Source: Verrucomicrobiota bacterium
Lineage (GTDB): Bacteria; Verrucomicrobiota; Kiritimatiellia; CAJWTS01
Length of the DNA stretch: 49,433 nucleotides
NCBI GenBank assembly: GCA_027623315.1
Contig: JAQBYD010000025.1
Span: 1-49,433, forward strand
Direction: 5' to 3'
Shown here: positions 14,684 through 24,200 of the stretch, piece by piece
How the letters are laid out: each line of letters opens with the position of its first letter
Position numbering within the stretch: position 1 is the stretch's first letter
Notes under the pieces: model-generated
Database searches by the model: none
Told to the model about the DNA's origin: nothing
Seen by the model: only the letters and a program-made list of their open reading frames with translations
Program-made: the position numbers and the translations under genes

Positions 14684-15979
14684 TTACAGAGCCTTGTTCA
14701 GCAGGATAATCGACCAGTAAATATACATGATGCTGAATGCACTGGCCACGGTGTTGAGGACGAGTATGTCCCGCCACGGCTTGATGATCGGCTCCCCACG
14801 ATCCTCCTCGTCAATGTAATCCTCGGCCACATTAGAGAACGCGGTCAAGAGGATGCATAGAAAGAAGTAGGGGTAGATAAAGGCACGACTTAGAAAGTAG
14901 CTCGATGCGGCGTAGCCGATCATGGCCGTGATACAGCAGGCCGATGCGCGCGAGATGTATCTTGCTTCCGGGTCGTCCACATCAACGATCAGAACACGTG
15001 TGCGCCAGCAACTGACGACTCCAAGCAACATCAGACCGAACCAGAACCAGTACCCGAAATATCCGATCTCGGTATAGCAGTGCACGAACGCGTTATGCGC
15101 CGCCATCGCCTCCTTGGTCACCATCCAAAACATGCCGTAGCCAAGACCGAATACCGGACTTTCCTTAAAGAACCAGTTCGCCAGGCCCCAGTAGATCACG
15201 CGGTTTCGAGCCGACGAGTCGAGCACCAGGCCGGCGGCCGGCATCAGGGTCAGGGCCGACATAATCGCCATGAACAGCAGGAAAGGCGTCCATCGGCGCG
15301 GCAGCAGAAAGATTATACCCGTTCCCACAACCGCTGCGGTACCCATGTATCCGCCACGTGATCCCGTACTCTCCATCGCCCAAAACATGACGTACGCGGC
15401 AGCGCTACACAGGACGAGCTTCAGGAAGTTCATACGCCGGAAGACGCCGAAAACAAGCGGCATGCAAACCACCAGCATCTGGGCCAGGTCGTTCGGATCA
15501 CCGAAGATGCCGAAGAAGCGGGTGCGCATCTCCGTGCCGCCGTGAATCCACACGGGACCTTGATTGGCGAATGCATATCCCTTTGTCACCTGCAGATAGC
15601 AGTGATAGGTCATGAATAACCCCATAAACACAAAAATCCGGATCACTGTGCGCACGCGGGTGACACGCTCGGTGACGCATAACAGAACCATGGTGTAGGT
15701 TGTATACTTGATCATGCTCGGCCAGGTCTTCATCAGGCCACCGAAATAGGTGTGCGCAACGTGAGACATCAGCGTGGCGAAGAAGAGCCCAAGAATCATC
15801 AGAACCTGGTACCGCTTGGGGCGCCTGATGCGCCCTTCGTCGAGCTCGATAAGCAGTGCCAGGATCATGCCGCCGACAACGACATCCAGGTAGCCGGTGT
15901 GCATGAGCTGCGGCACGAGCCACACCTGTGGACGCCAGAAGACGCAGAGCATGAAGATCATGGCGCAGGCGAAGGCCAT
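14684..15979 (-). CDS. O-antigen ligase/Wzy-type polymerase
   Basis: This is a 431-residue membrane protein with about 11-12 TM helices and the Wzy_C/O-antigen ligase pattern. A large extracytoplasmic loop follows the run FGDPNDLAQ (about 168-176) and STGSRGGYMG. A later loop contains NAFVHCYTEIGYFGYWFW with the conserved His/Asn/Glu environment of these enzymes. Within an EPS locus with Wzz and a phosphotransferase, polymerisation of lipid-linked repeat units (Wzy role) is more likely than ligation to lipid A. The start lies two bases after the stop of the phosphotransferase gene, so translation is probably coupled. The C-terminal about 40 residues include a charged stretch (DEEDRGEP) before a last TM pair. 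Confidence 0.85.
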   Translation of the reverse strand: MAFACAMIFMLCVFWRPQVWLVPQLMHTGYLDVVVGGMILALLIELDEGRIRRPKRYQVLMILGLFFATLMSHVAHTYFGGLMKTWPSMIKYTTYTMVLLCVTERVTRVRTVIRIFVFMGLFMTYHCYLQVTKGYAFANQGPVWIHGGTEMRTRFFGIFGDPNDLAQMLVVCMPLVFGVFRRMNFLKLVLCSAAAYVMFWAMESTGSRGGYMGTAAVVGTGIIFLLPRRWTPFLLFMAIMSALTLMPAAGLVLDSSARNRVIYWGLANWFFKESPVFGLGYGMFWMVTKEAMAAHNAFVHCYTEIGYFGYWFWFGLMLLGVVSCWRTRVLIVDVDDPEARYISRASACCITAMIGYAASSYFLSRAFIYPYFFLCILLTAFSNVAEDYIDEEDRGEPIIKPWRDILVLNTVASAFSIMYIYWSIILLNKAL

Positions 15980-15981
15980 GG

Positions 15982-17406
15982 CTAGACGTCCCGTTCTTTG
16001 CCCAGCAGCACAATGCGAATCGTGCTGAGGATGATTTGAATGTCCAGCATCAGGGAGAGATACTTAATGTAATAGAGGTCATACTCCAACTTACGCGCGG
16101 TGTCTTCAATCGAGCTGCCATACGGATAGCGGATCTGCGCCCAGCCGGTCAGGCCGGGCATGACGTTGGCGCGCTCGTTGTAAAAGGGAATCCGTTTCTC
16201 CAACTCGTCAATGAACTCGGGGCGTTCGGGGCGTGGCCCAACAATGCTCATCTCGCCGCGAAGAATATTGATCAACTGCGGAATCTCGTCGAGGCGCATG
16301 CGGCGCAAGATGCTTCCAACCGGGGTGATTCGTGAATCGCTTTCGGTGGCCCACACGGCGCCCGTCTCATCCTCGGCCCCGACGAACATCGTGCGGAATT
16401 TGAACATCCGGAAAAGGACGCCGAACTGACCGACGCGCTGCTGAGAGTACAGCACCGGGCTCGACGGGTCGTGCGCCTTGATCACGAGAGCGACGAAAAT
16501 GGCCAACGGGAAGCTGATGACGCAGGCCACCAGTGCTGCGCAAACATCGAATATGCGCTTAATTCGCCGCACCACGGGCAGGGCAGACTCCATTCCGATC
16601 TCCATCATCATGGCTTCATCGATGAACTCTAACGAAACACGGGAATTGTAGATCTCCACCACGTGGCGCGCATCCAGGACCTCGACGCCCTCGAAGCGAA
16701 GCCGGCGCAACTGCGCATAGTATTTCGAGGCGCCCTCGCCGGGCTCGAGCGCAATGACGATCAGGTCGGCCTCAAGACTGCCCACGACGTCTACGAGGGC
16801 GTGCTGGTCTGCATCAATCGTCGCCACACCGTCGATCAGGGACGGACGTCGGGATGAATCCTCATCCCCGGCGTCGGTCATGCGCAAGTACGCCAATACC
16901 TTGTGAGCAGGCAGGATCAGACGCCCCTCGAGGATCGGGCGTATGTCGCGCGCGCGTGCTCCCGTCCCGATCACAAGAACGCGGCAGAGGAACATGTCGC
17001 TCCTGAACAGATGCTGATAGGTGACGAGCTTAAGCAGCAGCGACAGGGCGCTGTACGCGATTACAGCCAGCACGAGAATTCCGCGGCCGAGCGGTATGCG
17101 TAGCCCGGTGTACGACATCAAGCTGAGAACGAAGAGCGCAAACGTGATCGAGAACATCCACGACACCAGCAGGTTAAAGCGCGAGAAGGTATTCTGAATA
17201 CCGTAGTTGCCGGTCATGTAGTTGGCGAGCAGTACGCTGGCGAAGAACGCCATCCAGCCATCGAAAAAGTTGATGACGTACGGGGTAAAGCCTTCGGTGC
17301 CGATGCGAACGAGAACGGCGATGATCATGCCCAGGAGCAGGCAAAGGATATCCATCAAGGCAATCCATACGGCCTGCACTCGAAGATGACTACTCGGGGA
17401 TCTCAT
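15982..17406 (-). CDS. Polyprenyl glycosylphosphotransferase (WcaJ/WbaP-type initiating sugar transferase)
   Basis: This 474-residue protein has four N-terminal TM helices (about 10-125), a CoA-binding-like Rossmann middle region (about 135-265), a fifth hydrophobic hairpin (about 288-308, after KRIFD at 283-287) and the catalytic bacterial sugar-transferase domain. Diagnostic motifs are MFKFRTM (about 334-340), RLDEIPQLINILRGEMSIVG (371-390) with the catalytic Asp-Glu pair, PRPERPEF and PGLTGWAQI. The enzyme would transfer a sugar phosphate to undecaprenyl phosphate on the inner face of the membrane and so start the repeat unit of the EPS. It is preceded by a 177-bp gap containing a REP-like hairpin and followed two bases later by Wzy. 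Confidence 0.93.
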   Translation of the reverse strand: MRSPSSHLRVQAVWIALMDILCLLLGMIIAVLVRIGTEGFTPYVINFFDGWMAFFASVLLANYMTGNYGIQNTFSRFNLLVSWMFSITFALFVLSLMSYTGLRIPLGRGILVLAVIAYSALSLLLKLVTYQHLFRSDMFLCRVLVIGTGARARDIRPILEGRLILPAHKVLAYLRMTDAGDEDSSRRPSLIDGVATIDADQHALVDVVGSLEADLIVIALEPGEGASKYYAQLRRLRFEGVEVLDARHVVEIYNSRVSLEFIDEAMMMEIGMESALPVVRRIKRIFDVCAALVACVISFPLAIFVALVIKAHDPSSPVLYSQQRVGQFGVLFRMFKFRTMFVGAEDETGAVWATESDSRITPVGSILRRMRLDEIPQLINILRGEMSIVGPRPERPEFIDELEKRIPFYNERANVMPGLTGWAQIRYPYGSSIEDTARKLEYDLYYIKYLSLMLDIQIILSTIRIVLLGKERDV

Positions 17407-17514
17407 GCAGCGTTGCGTTCCCGGATCACGGTTATCGGGTCTACGCCACCGCCAGGACGGCTATCGGCCTGGGGCAACTTCACCTGGTCGCTTTTTTCAT
17501 CTGACTACCTGTAG

Positions 17515-17533
17515 GGCGGACCTTCGATCCGCC
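17515..17533. repeat. REP-like GGCGGA/TCCGCC hairpin
   Basis: The stem GGCGGA (17515-17520) pairs with TCCGCC (17528-17533) around a 7-base loop. It sits in the 177-bp gap between the Wzz/BY-kinase and phosphotransferase genes. The form (GTAGGGCGGACCTTCGATCC) resembles short intergenic hairpins dispersed in several metagenomic phyla. Only one copy is seen here. It could protect or separate the mRNA within the operon. Confidence 0.5.
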
Positions 17534-17583
17534 ACGGGCGCAGACGGTTGTGACGGCAAGGCATCGGTGGAGCCCCAGTCTCG

Positions 17584-19890
17584 CTACTTGGTCGGGAGCA
17601 GGTACTTACGCACCCACGCTTTCACGCCTCGATGTCCGTTCGCGGAGGGCGGACGCCGATGGCGACTCCACTTTCGCTTCGAATCCGGGGCGCCATCATC
17701 GTGATAGTAGCCGTAGGTGTAGCCATACGCGTATGCGTTACTGTAATAGGCGTAGTTCGGGTATTGATACGAGTAGTAAATGCCGCTGATGGTGTGCATC
17801 TCGATACTGTTCATAATAACGCCGAGGACCCGTGCGTTCGTGAGTAGATCCAGTGAATACTTGATGAGGGGCTTCGGGGTGCGGTTAACATGCGCCACGT
17901 AGACCACCACGCCCAATTGCTGAGAGGCAAGGATGACGGTGTCCGTAACACGCAGCACGGGTGCCGTGTCCACGACAATGTAATCGTAGTCCCTCTCCGC
18001 GGCGGCGAAGAACTTCTTCAGGTCGGCGCCATGCAGGTTCTCGGCCACCTGTTCCTTGTTCTCGCCCGACGGGGCGAACGAGAGGTTCTCGTAGCGGGTC
18101 GGAACGATCACATCGACGAGCGGCCAGTGCTCGTGCAACGCCTCAGTAATGCCCGGCGAGCGCTCGCACTCCAAAGAACGATGCAGCCGCCCGCGACGCA
18201 AGTCCATGTCCATGAGGAGCACCTTACGACCGGCCTGTGCGATCATGATCGCGAGGTTTAGGGAGGTCAGGGTCTTGCCCTCCTTGGAGTCGGCACTGGT
18301 CATAATAATCGTCTTCTCGCCGGCCTTATCGACGGCGGTCAGGACGCTCGTGCGCAATGCACGATAGGCTTCAACAGCCCCGGCGGAGAATTCCTCGGTC
18401 ACGATCGGACGTACGGTACGCTCCAGGTCACTATGTACCCAGTACGGGACACCGCCCAGAAAGGGAAGACCCAGCTCGACTTCAATGTCGCGTATTGTCT
18501 GCACCTTGTTGTCGAGAAAGTACACCACGAAGGCGAGACCGAAGCCCGTTCCCAGGCCGATGGCGAGCGCAACCGAGAGCACCTTCCTCGGGTTCGGCCA
18601 CGACGGGCGCGATGAAGACGCTGCGCTAGACATAATTGTATAGCGCTCGGCCTTCATCTCCTCGGATACCTTGACGTCAAAGATTCGCGAATAAATGGTG
18701 CTGTAAGCACCCTCGTAGCGACCCAGGTTCGCCCGTACGCGGCGAAACTCGGCTTTCTGGCGACTCGTCGCGTAGTAGCGCCCCTCCCAAGTATATTCGG
18801 CGTCTTCCAGGGCAGACAGCTGAAACGCAATGGCGCGGTTGCGGTCCAGTATCGATTCAAGCTGTACCTTGCGTTGGACTTCCAGTTCGCGTTCGATATT
18901 GGTGATATTCTCGCGAATTGACTTCAGTTCCGGATGCCCGGCCTCGAAACGGGCCGTGAGTCGCTCCTCTTGGGCTTGGGCCAGGTAAAGTGCAACTTTC
19001 AAGCTGCTGTACCCCCCGGGTTCAGTCAGCAGGGGGTCGCCTGTCCGGCTTTCCTTCCCGACACTCGCGACATCCCCGGCCTCCTTGGCGAAATTCCGTA
19101 ATCCGTCGCGCACGGACTCGTCCAACTCTCCGGGTGTCATCAGGCCGGACTGTTGCGTCAAGTCGCTGATATGGCGAAGTGTGCCGGCATTCAAGTCCTT
19201 GAGGAACGGATGTTGTGTTTCATGGAGAAACTGCTCCATCTTGAGTTGGTTCTTGCGTGCGAGAATGGACGAAAGAAAGCCTTCCTCCAGCTTGGCTTGC
19301 GCTTCGATCACCGGCAAGCGGTGAACGCGTTGAAACTCGATCACGTCGTCCTCGGCCTGGCTGATAAACTCACCGAGCCGAGTCAATTCGTCTCCCAGCA
19401 TACTCGTAACAAGGCGAAGTGTGCCTCTTTTGTCGTCTTCCCAAGCATTCCGGTGCTCCTCCATAACGGCTTGCAGAAAAACTTTTGCGTACTCCGGGTA
19501 TGCCGACGTAACTTCGAATCTAATCACGCCGCCCAAGCCCATGATGTAGCTCGGCTTAACCGCTGGCTTGAGGTTCTCCGGACCGATCACGTCAACCCAA
19601 TCCGGACCCACGCGCGCAGCAGCGACATCTCTGCAGCGTCCGCTGATCACGTGTTTATGCCATCCCCAACTCACCGCCCCTTTCGGCGATGGCAAGGACT
19701 TCAGATCATCGCGCACAATTCGGATTTGGCCCGTGGTGGAATAGGCTTCGTCGGTAACGCGGATGTAAATCACTCCCAGGAGGAGCGCCCACAGAAAGCA
19801 CACGACGATCAATTTCCAATGAAATATGATCAGGCCGAGGTAGACCCGGTAGTCGAACTTGGGCGGATCAATAGATTTCTTGGGCGGCAT
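17584..19890 (-). CDS. Wzz-type chain-length protein fused to BY-kinase (bacterial tyrosine kinase)
   Basis: This 768-residue co-polymerase has a first TM at about 27-43, a long periplasmic helical domain (about 50-435, coiled coil near 300-400), a PxxPxx-type WPNP motif at 431-434, a second TM at about 437-458, and a cytoplasmic BY-kinase domain. Kinase motifs are a Walker A variant SADSKEGKT (532-540, Lys539), Walker A' VLLMDMDLRRGR (557-568) and Walker B YIVVDTAP (637-644). The tail 705-729 holds 13 tyrosines and is the expected autophosphorylation cluster. An additional basic stretch of about 35 residues follows it. The protein would set EPS chain length and couple polymerisation to export. 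It starts 27 bases after Wza stops. Confidence 0.93.
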   Translation of the reverse strand: MPPKKSIDPPKFDYRVYLGLIIFHWKLIVVCFLWALLLGVIYIRVTDEAYSTTGQIRIVRDDLKSLPSPKGAVSWGWHKHVISGRCRDVAAARVGPDWVDVIGPENLKPAVKPSYIMGLGGVIRFEVTSAYPEYAKVFLQAVMEEHRNAWEDDKRGTLRLVTSMLGDELTRLGEFISQAEDDVIEFQRVHRLPVIEAQAKLEEGFLSSILARKNQLKMEQFLHETQHPFLKDLNAGTLRHISDLTQQSGLMTPGELDESVRDGLRNFAKEAGDVASVGKESRTGDPLLTEPGGYSSLKVALYLAQAQEERLTARFEAGHPELKSIRENITNIERELEVQRKVQLESILDRNRAIAFQLSALEDAEYTWEGRYYATSRQKAEFRRVRANLGRYEGAYSTIYSRIFDVKVSEEMKAERYTIMSSAASSSRPSWPNPRKVLSVALAIGLGTGFGLAFVVYFLDNKVQTIRDIEVELGLPFLGGVPYWVHSDLERTVRPIVTEEFSAGAVEAYRALRTSVLTAVDKAGEKTIIMTSADSKEGKTLTSLNLAIMIAQAGRKVLLMDMDLRRGRLHRSLECERSPGITEALHEHWPLVDVIVPTRYENLSFAPSGENKEQVAENLHGADLKKFFAAAERDYDYIVVDTAPVLRVTDTVILASQQLGVVVYVAHVNRTPKPLIKYSLDLLTNARVLGVIMNSIEMHTISGIYYSYQYPNYAYYSNAYAYGYTYGYYHDDGAPDSKRKWSRHRRPPSANGHRGVKAWVRKYLLPTK

Positions 19891-19917
19891 ACCAATAATT
19901 GTAGCTGATCGGGCGCC

Positions 19918-21057
19918 CTAGAACAAGGGCCAACGACGCGGGGGAACGCGAACGACATCGCCATGTTCAAACGCGAAGTCGTCCTCGGGGTCGCCGTACT
20001 CCTGAATCTCACGGGCGTTGACGACGAAGACCTCCTTCAAGCCGTAACCATTGCGGCGCACAACTTCGATCTTCTTATCATTCGCCCAGCGGCTGAATCC
20101 CCCGATTCTGAATACCAGGTTCAGCAAAGTGGCTTCCTCCCCGGCCCCAAACTCTACATACCCGGGCTTCCCGACCTCGCCGAGCAAAAGGATACGAACC
20201 CCGCCGCCGAGCTGGCGCTTACCACCTCGCGTGGTCTGTTCGCGCTGCCCGACCTGCACGAGATCGTTGTTCGAGACGAAGATCTCGGGGACCTGCGGTC
20301 TCCCGTCCGCACCAATCAGGGACACAACCTCGCTTGGCCTTGAATGCGCGATCGGATCGATCACTCCATTACGGATAATCTTAACCACCGCGTTCTGCGC
20401 ACTGGGCACCACTCCGCCCGCGCGCAGCAATGCCGCGTGCAATGAGATCCGGCTGCCGGCACCGATCTTCTGGGGACCGGGGTCCTTGACGAGTCCTTCA
20501 ACCCGAATGCGGTCGTACGATGCCTGCAGAATCTGAATATCAACCGTCGCCTGCCGAACGTAAACGCCCTCGAGCCGCTCACGGATTCTCGCCTCGGCTT
20601 CCTCGACGGTCAGATTATCAAGAAAGGTCAGCCCCACGTACTTGAACTGGATACTCCCCTGGTCGGTCACCTTGTAGGTTCCGTTCAGCGAGGGATCTTC
20701 CTTGACGGTGATACGCAGCACCGTGTCGGGCTGAATCGTCACGGCGCCCGCGCGGAGTTGCTCCCCGAGCCCTCCCAGATCAGCCACATCGGCTGCCTGG
20801 ATCGGCAACTCGCCGCCGGTCGTCAAGGCTGCCGTAGCCACGGCCAGCGAAGGCGCGGTCGGCATGGTCAGTCCGAGGTCGGAGTAGAGACCTCCCGGAG
20901 ATCCGGAATCCGCGTAGCCGGCCGGCTCAACGCTGGAGTACTCCCGCAGAATCTGTGAGACGAGTTCCTCGTCGCTGCTCGTCCCGCAACCCGTTAGAAT
21001 CAGAACGGCAGACAACACACCTGTGATCTGCGCGAATAAAGTTGCCCCTCGTCTCAT
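19918..21057 (-). CDS. Wza-type polysaccharide export lipoprotein
   Basis: From ATG 21057 this is a 379-residue outer-membrane export protein. The N-terminus is a lipoprotein signal with the lipobox LTGC after a hydrophobic helix. The longer frame to 21135 adds a poor N-terminal extension. A Poly_export domain follows (DTVLRITVKEDPSLNGTYKV, then IQFKYVGLTFLDNLTVEEAE). Two SLBB-like segments come next (IRVEGLVKDPGPQKIGAGSR and RILLLGEVGKPGYVEFGAGE, each followed by a helix and a GG turn). It should form the outer-membrane channel with Wzz/BY-kinase, whose gene follows by 27 bases. The 209-bp upstream gap to the exosortase gene could hold an internal promoter, but none is evident. Confidence 0.92.
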   Translation of the reverse strand: MRRGATLFAQITGVLSAVLILTGCGTSSDEELVSQILREYSSVEPAGYADSGSPGGLYSDLGLTMPTAPSLAVATAALTTGGELPIQAADVADLGGLGEQLRAGAVTIQPDTVLRITVKEDPSLNGTYKVTDQGSIQFKYVGLTFLDNLTVEEAEARIRERLEGVYVRQATVDIQILQASYDRIRVEGLVKDPGPQKIGAGSRISLHAALLRAGGVVPSAQNAVVKIIRNGVIDPIAHSRPSEVVSLIGADGRPQVPEIFVSNNDLVQVGQREQTTRGGKRQLGGGVRILLLGEVGKPGYVEFGAGEEATLLNLVFRIGGFSRWANDKKIEVVRRNGYGLKEVFVVNAREIQEYGDPEDDFAFEHGDVVRVPPRRWPLF

Positions 21058-21266
21058 ATTGACTGTCCGGCCCCGGCTCAAGCCCGAGTCCATCCCCGAA
21101 GCATGAAACACGCTTTGTAGTATCTTATACGACACGGATCAACCGCAATCATTACAGCCCCCGCCAGAATGTCTGCCAGCCCTTGGGACTCCCGCTTCAC
21201 ACACAGTTCAGGCGATATTACTGTCCTAATGCAGCGAGGCGCAACGCGGAAACTGTAAAACAATCA

Positions 21267-24200
21267 TCACTCCGGGGGCGTTGCCGCGGCATTCTCCAGT
21301 CGACGCCTCTCCTCCTCGCGGGCAATCTGACGCAGAATCTTCAGGGCGCGTTGATTCGCGAGAGGGTCCTGCGCTCCGATTTTTTGCTGACGTACGGCCT
21401 CGACTCGCTCCCGGGCATCCTCGAGATTGCCGAGATGAAATCGAATTTCAGCGGCGTTCAGAGCCACATAGGGCCATGCGGGGTCGCTTTGATCTGCCTC
21501 CGCCAGGGCCCGGTCGCTAAACCCCAGGGCCTGATCCATCTCTCCCGCCCTCAGATAAACGAACGCTGCTGTGTCGAGCATTCCGAAGTCAAGTTCGCCA
21601 CCCTTGAGGAGATCATCCTCCAGAAGCGCACGCGCCTCAACAAGAAGCCTCGGTTGCTCCGCGAGGCTGTGGACAAGATTATTCAGGACATTGCGGTCAG
21701 CAGGATATACAGCTCGCGCACGGCGCAGAACCGTGATCGCATCACCCGGCTTGCCTGCCTGTCGCGCCGCTTCCGCAGTCACGAGAAACCAATACGGCGA
21801 AAGGGCCTCCGTGTCCCGGGACAGGGTCGGCTTCAGGACGCTTAGCGCACGCGCCATGTCTCCCTGCTTGAAGTAGATATCACCCAGCATCCGGGACCAT
21901 CTCAAGTTGTCCGTGAACTTCGTTCTCAAGTACTCCAGCGCCTTGACAACTTGCGGATCATGGAGATCCGCACCCCACTTAATCTGCACCATGGCCTCGT
22001 AGAACGGCCACGGTTCAAACGCGTTCTGCGCGCCTCGACCCGATGCGTGCTCAGCCCATTTCATATCCTTCACGGCGATCGCGCAGCGGAGGGACAGCAT
22101 GGCGGAACTCAACGACGTCGGATCCGCCTCTTCAACCGTATGCGCCGCGGCGATCGCGGGTCCCAGCAACCCTTTGCGCAAAAGGAAATCTCCGGCGCGG
22201 ATCATGGCGTGTGGAGACATGCCCAGTTTCAGGCCCTCCTCGATTCGCGCCTGCATCCAATCCTCAGAGCGCTTCTCGCTCGCACCCGTGATGATGTTCG
22301 CCAACCATACGTCCGGATCCCGCGGGACCGCCTGCAGGGCCCGATCGACCACGTCCCGGCGTCCTTCGCTCAACGCGATCCATGCCCGCCAGACGGCGCG
22401 TGAACGCGGCCAGTACTCGACTGACGAAGCGGCAATGACCTCGGCTTCGTCATAGCGCCGATATTGTGCAAGTAACGATAACAGCCTGTACAGCGCAGCC
22501 CCGCGTTCATCGTCATCTCTGGCGACCGCCAGCCAGTCATCCAGCTCTGAACCAGGACCTTCGCCTGCGCTCTTGAGCCATGCGATGTTCCGCTCCGCCA
22601 TACCGCGTGTGAACGGACTCGCGCCGGCCGTCGCGATCGGTTCCAAATCAGAAACCGCGGCAAGCATCTGACCCGCCGTCGGCGGCTCCAGCCAGCGCCG
22701 GGCTGCAGCCCACTCCGCGGGAACCGCGTAAAGCCGCTGCCCCTTCTCTGTCGGAGCCGCAAGGCCGGTGACACCGTAGGTCGCGGCGACCTTGTCGGCC
22801 TCCCGGAAGCGCCCCGTGTCATGAAGCAGGCGCGCGAGCAAGTCGGGGCTATAGTCGGACTCGTGGGTACGCAGGAGCGCGAGGGCCTCCTCGTCCTCTC
22901 CAAAATGGTCCCAAAACGCGACCTGCGTCGATTTCACCTGCGCCGTATCGGGATAGTCTTGAGCAGTCTCATCCAGGACCTTGAGTGCATACGCTCCAAA
23001 CCCCATGCGTAGCAGCGCATTTGCCATCAGCAGGTTGACTGCCATCGGCACCGCGTCCAAACCCTCTCGATAGGCGCGCAGGACCTCGTAGACGCTCTGC
23101 CAATCGTCGTCCTTCGCGTACAACTCCGCGTGGCGAATAGTGGCCTCGCCCTGCAGGGCGGGAAGCTTTTCCGCCATCTCGTCCAACACCTCTTGAGCCA
23201 TCTCGAATCGGCCCGCAAGTGCCTGGGCGTCGGCGAAGAGCCGGTATTGTCGCCCGGACAGTTGCCCTTCCTCACGACGTTGGACGAGTTTGGCAATGCA
23301 GTCCCCAAGAGCCACCGCGCGACGAGATCGAAGCTCCGCCGTTAGAAGTGTGTCCAACTCTGGTACTTGCTTCCATAGCGCGCTGCTGAGCGGCATTCCC
23401 TGCGTCAGCCTGACGACAGGCCGCATATCGATCCACGCCAGAAGACCGGCGCTACTCATCCCCACCTCCGTCCTCCGAAATCGAAACCACTCGTCGCCAT
23501 AACGCGCAATCGCGAAGTCGAGCACCGGCGCCGACGGGGCCAGGGCTCGAAGTCGCCTAAAAACCTTCCACCCAACATCCGGGCGCTCGAGTGCGAAACA
23601 GTCCAGCAGATGCCCCGCGAGGCGTCCCGCCGGGAGCGTTGCCACATTAAGATCGAGTATCTCGAGGAAACGCGTCCGCCACTCCCCCTCCGGACGCAGA
23701 CGCGTCAGAGCAACAAGGCCGTCAAGGAAACGAAGTTCATCCGGCCACTTCGAGATGGCAAGCTTTAGCGCCGTCGCCGCCCGTTCGGGCTCGTTAACCC
23801 GCAGATGAGCACGCACAGCGAAGTCGGCCTCTTCGATCGTCGCGTAAGGGCGATCCTGGTCTGATCGGGAGATGGCTTCCCACTGCTCGTTGGCTGCGAG
23901 GAATGCATAGATCGCTCTGACTCGATCTATGTAGTGTGAGGTCTGCGATGCACTGATGATATTCTCCGCGACCATCACAGCGTCGCCGCGCGTGGCCGCA
24001 ATCTCAGCGCGCAACATGGCGACACCGGGCGCGTTGACCAAGTTGGCCGGCAGGAGATCAAGTCGCGCAAGCGCATTCTCGTAATCCTCCACACCGTAGA
24101 GGCACCAAGCCTGCATCAGGTCGTACGTCGGCTCCCAATGCACGTCCGAAATCAAGGCCAACTCCTCTAACGCGTCCCTATAGCGCTTCTCGAGGATCAG

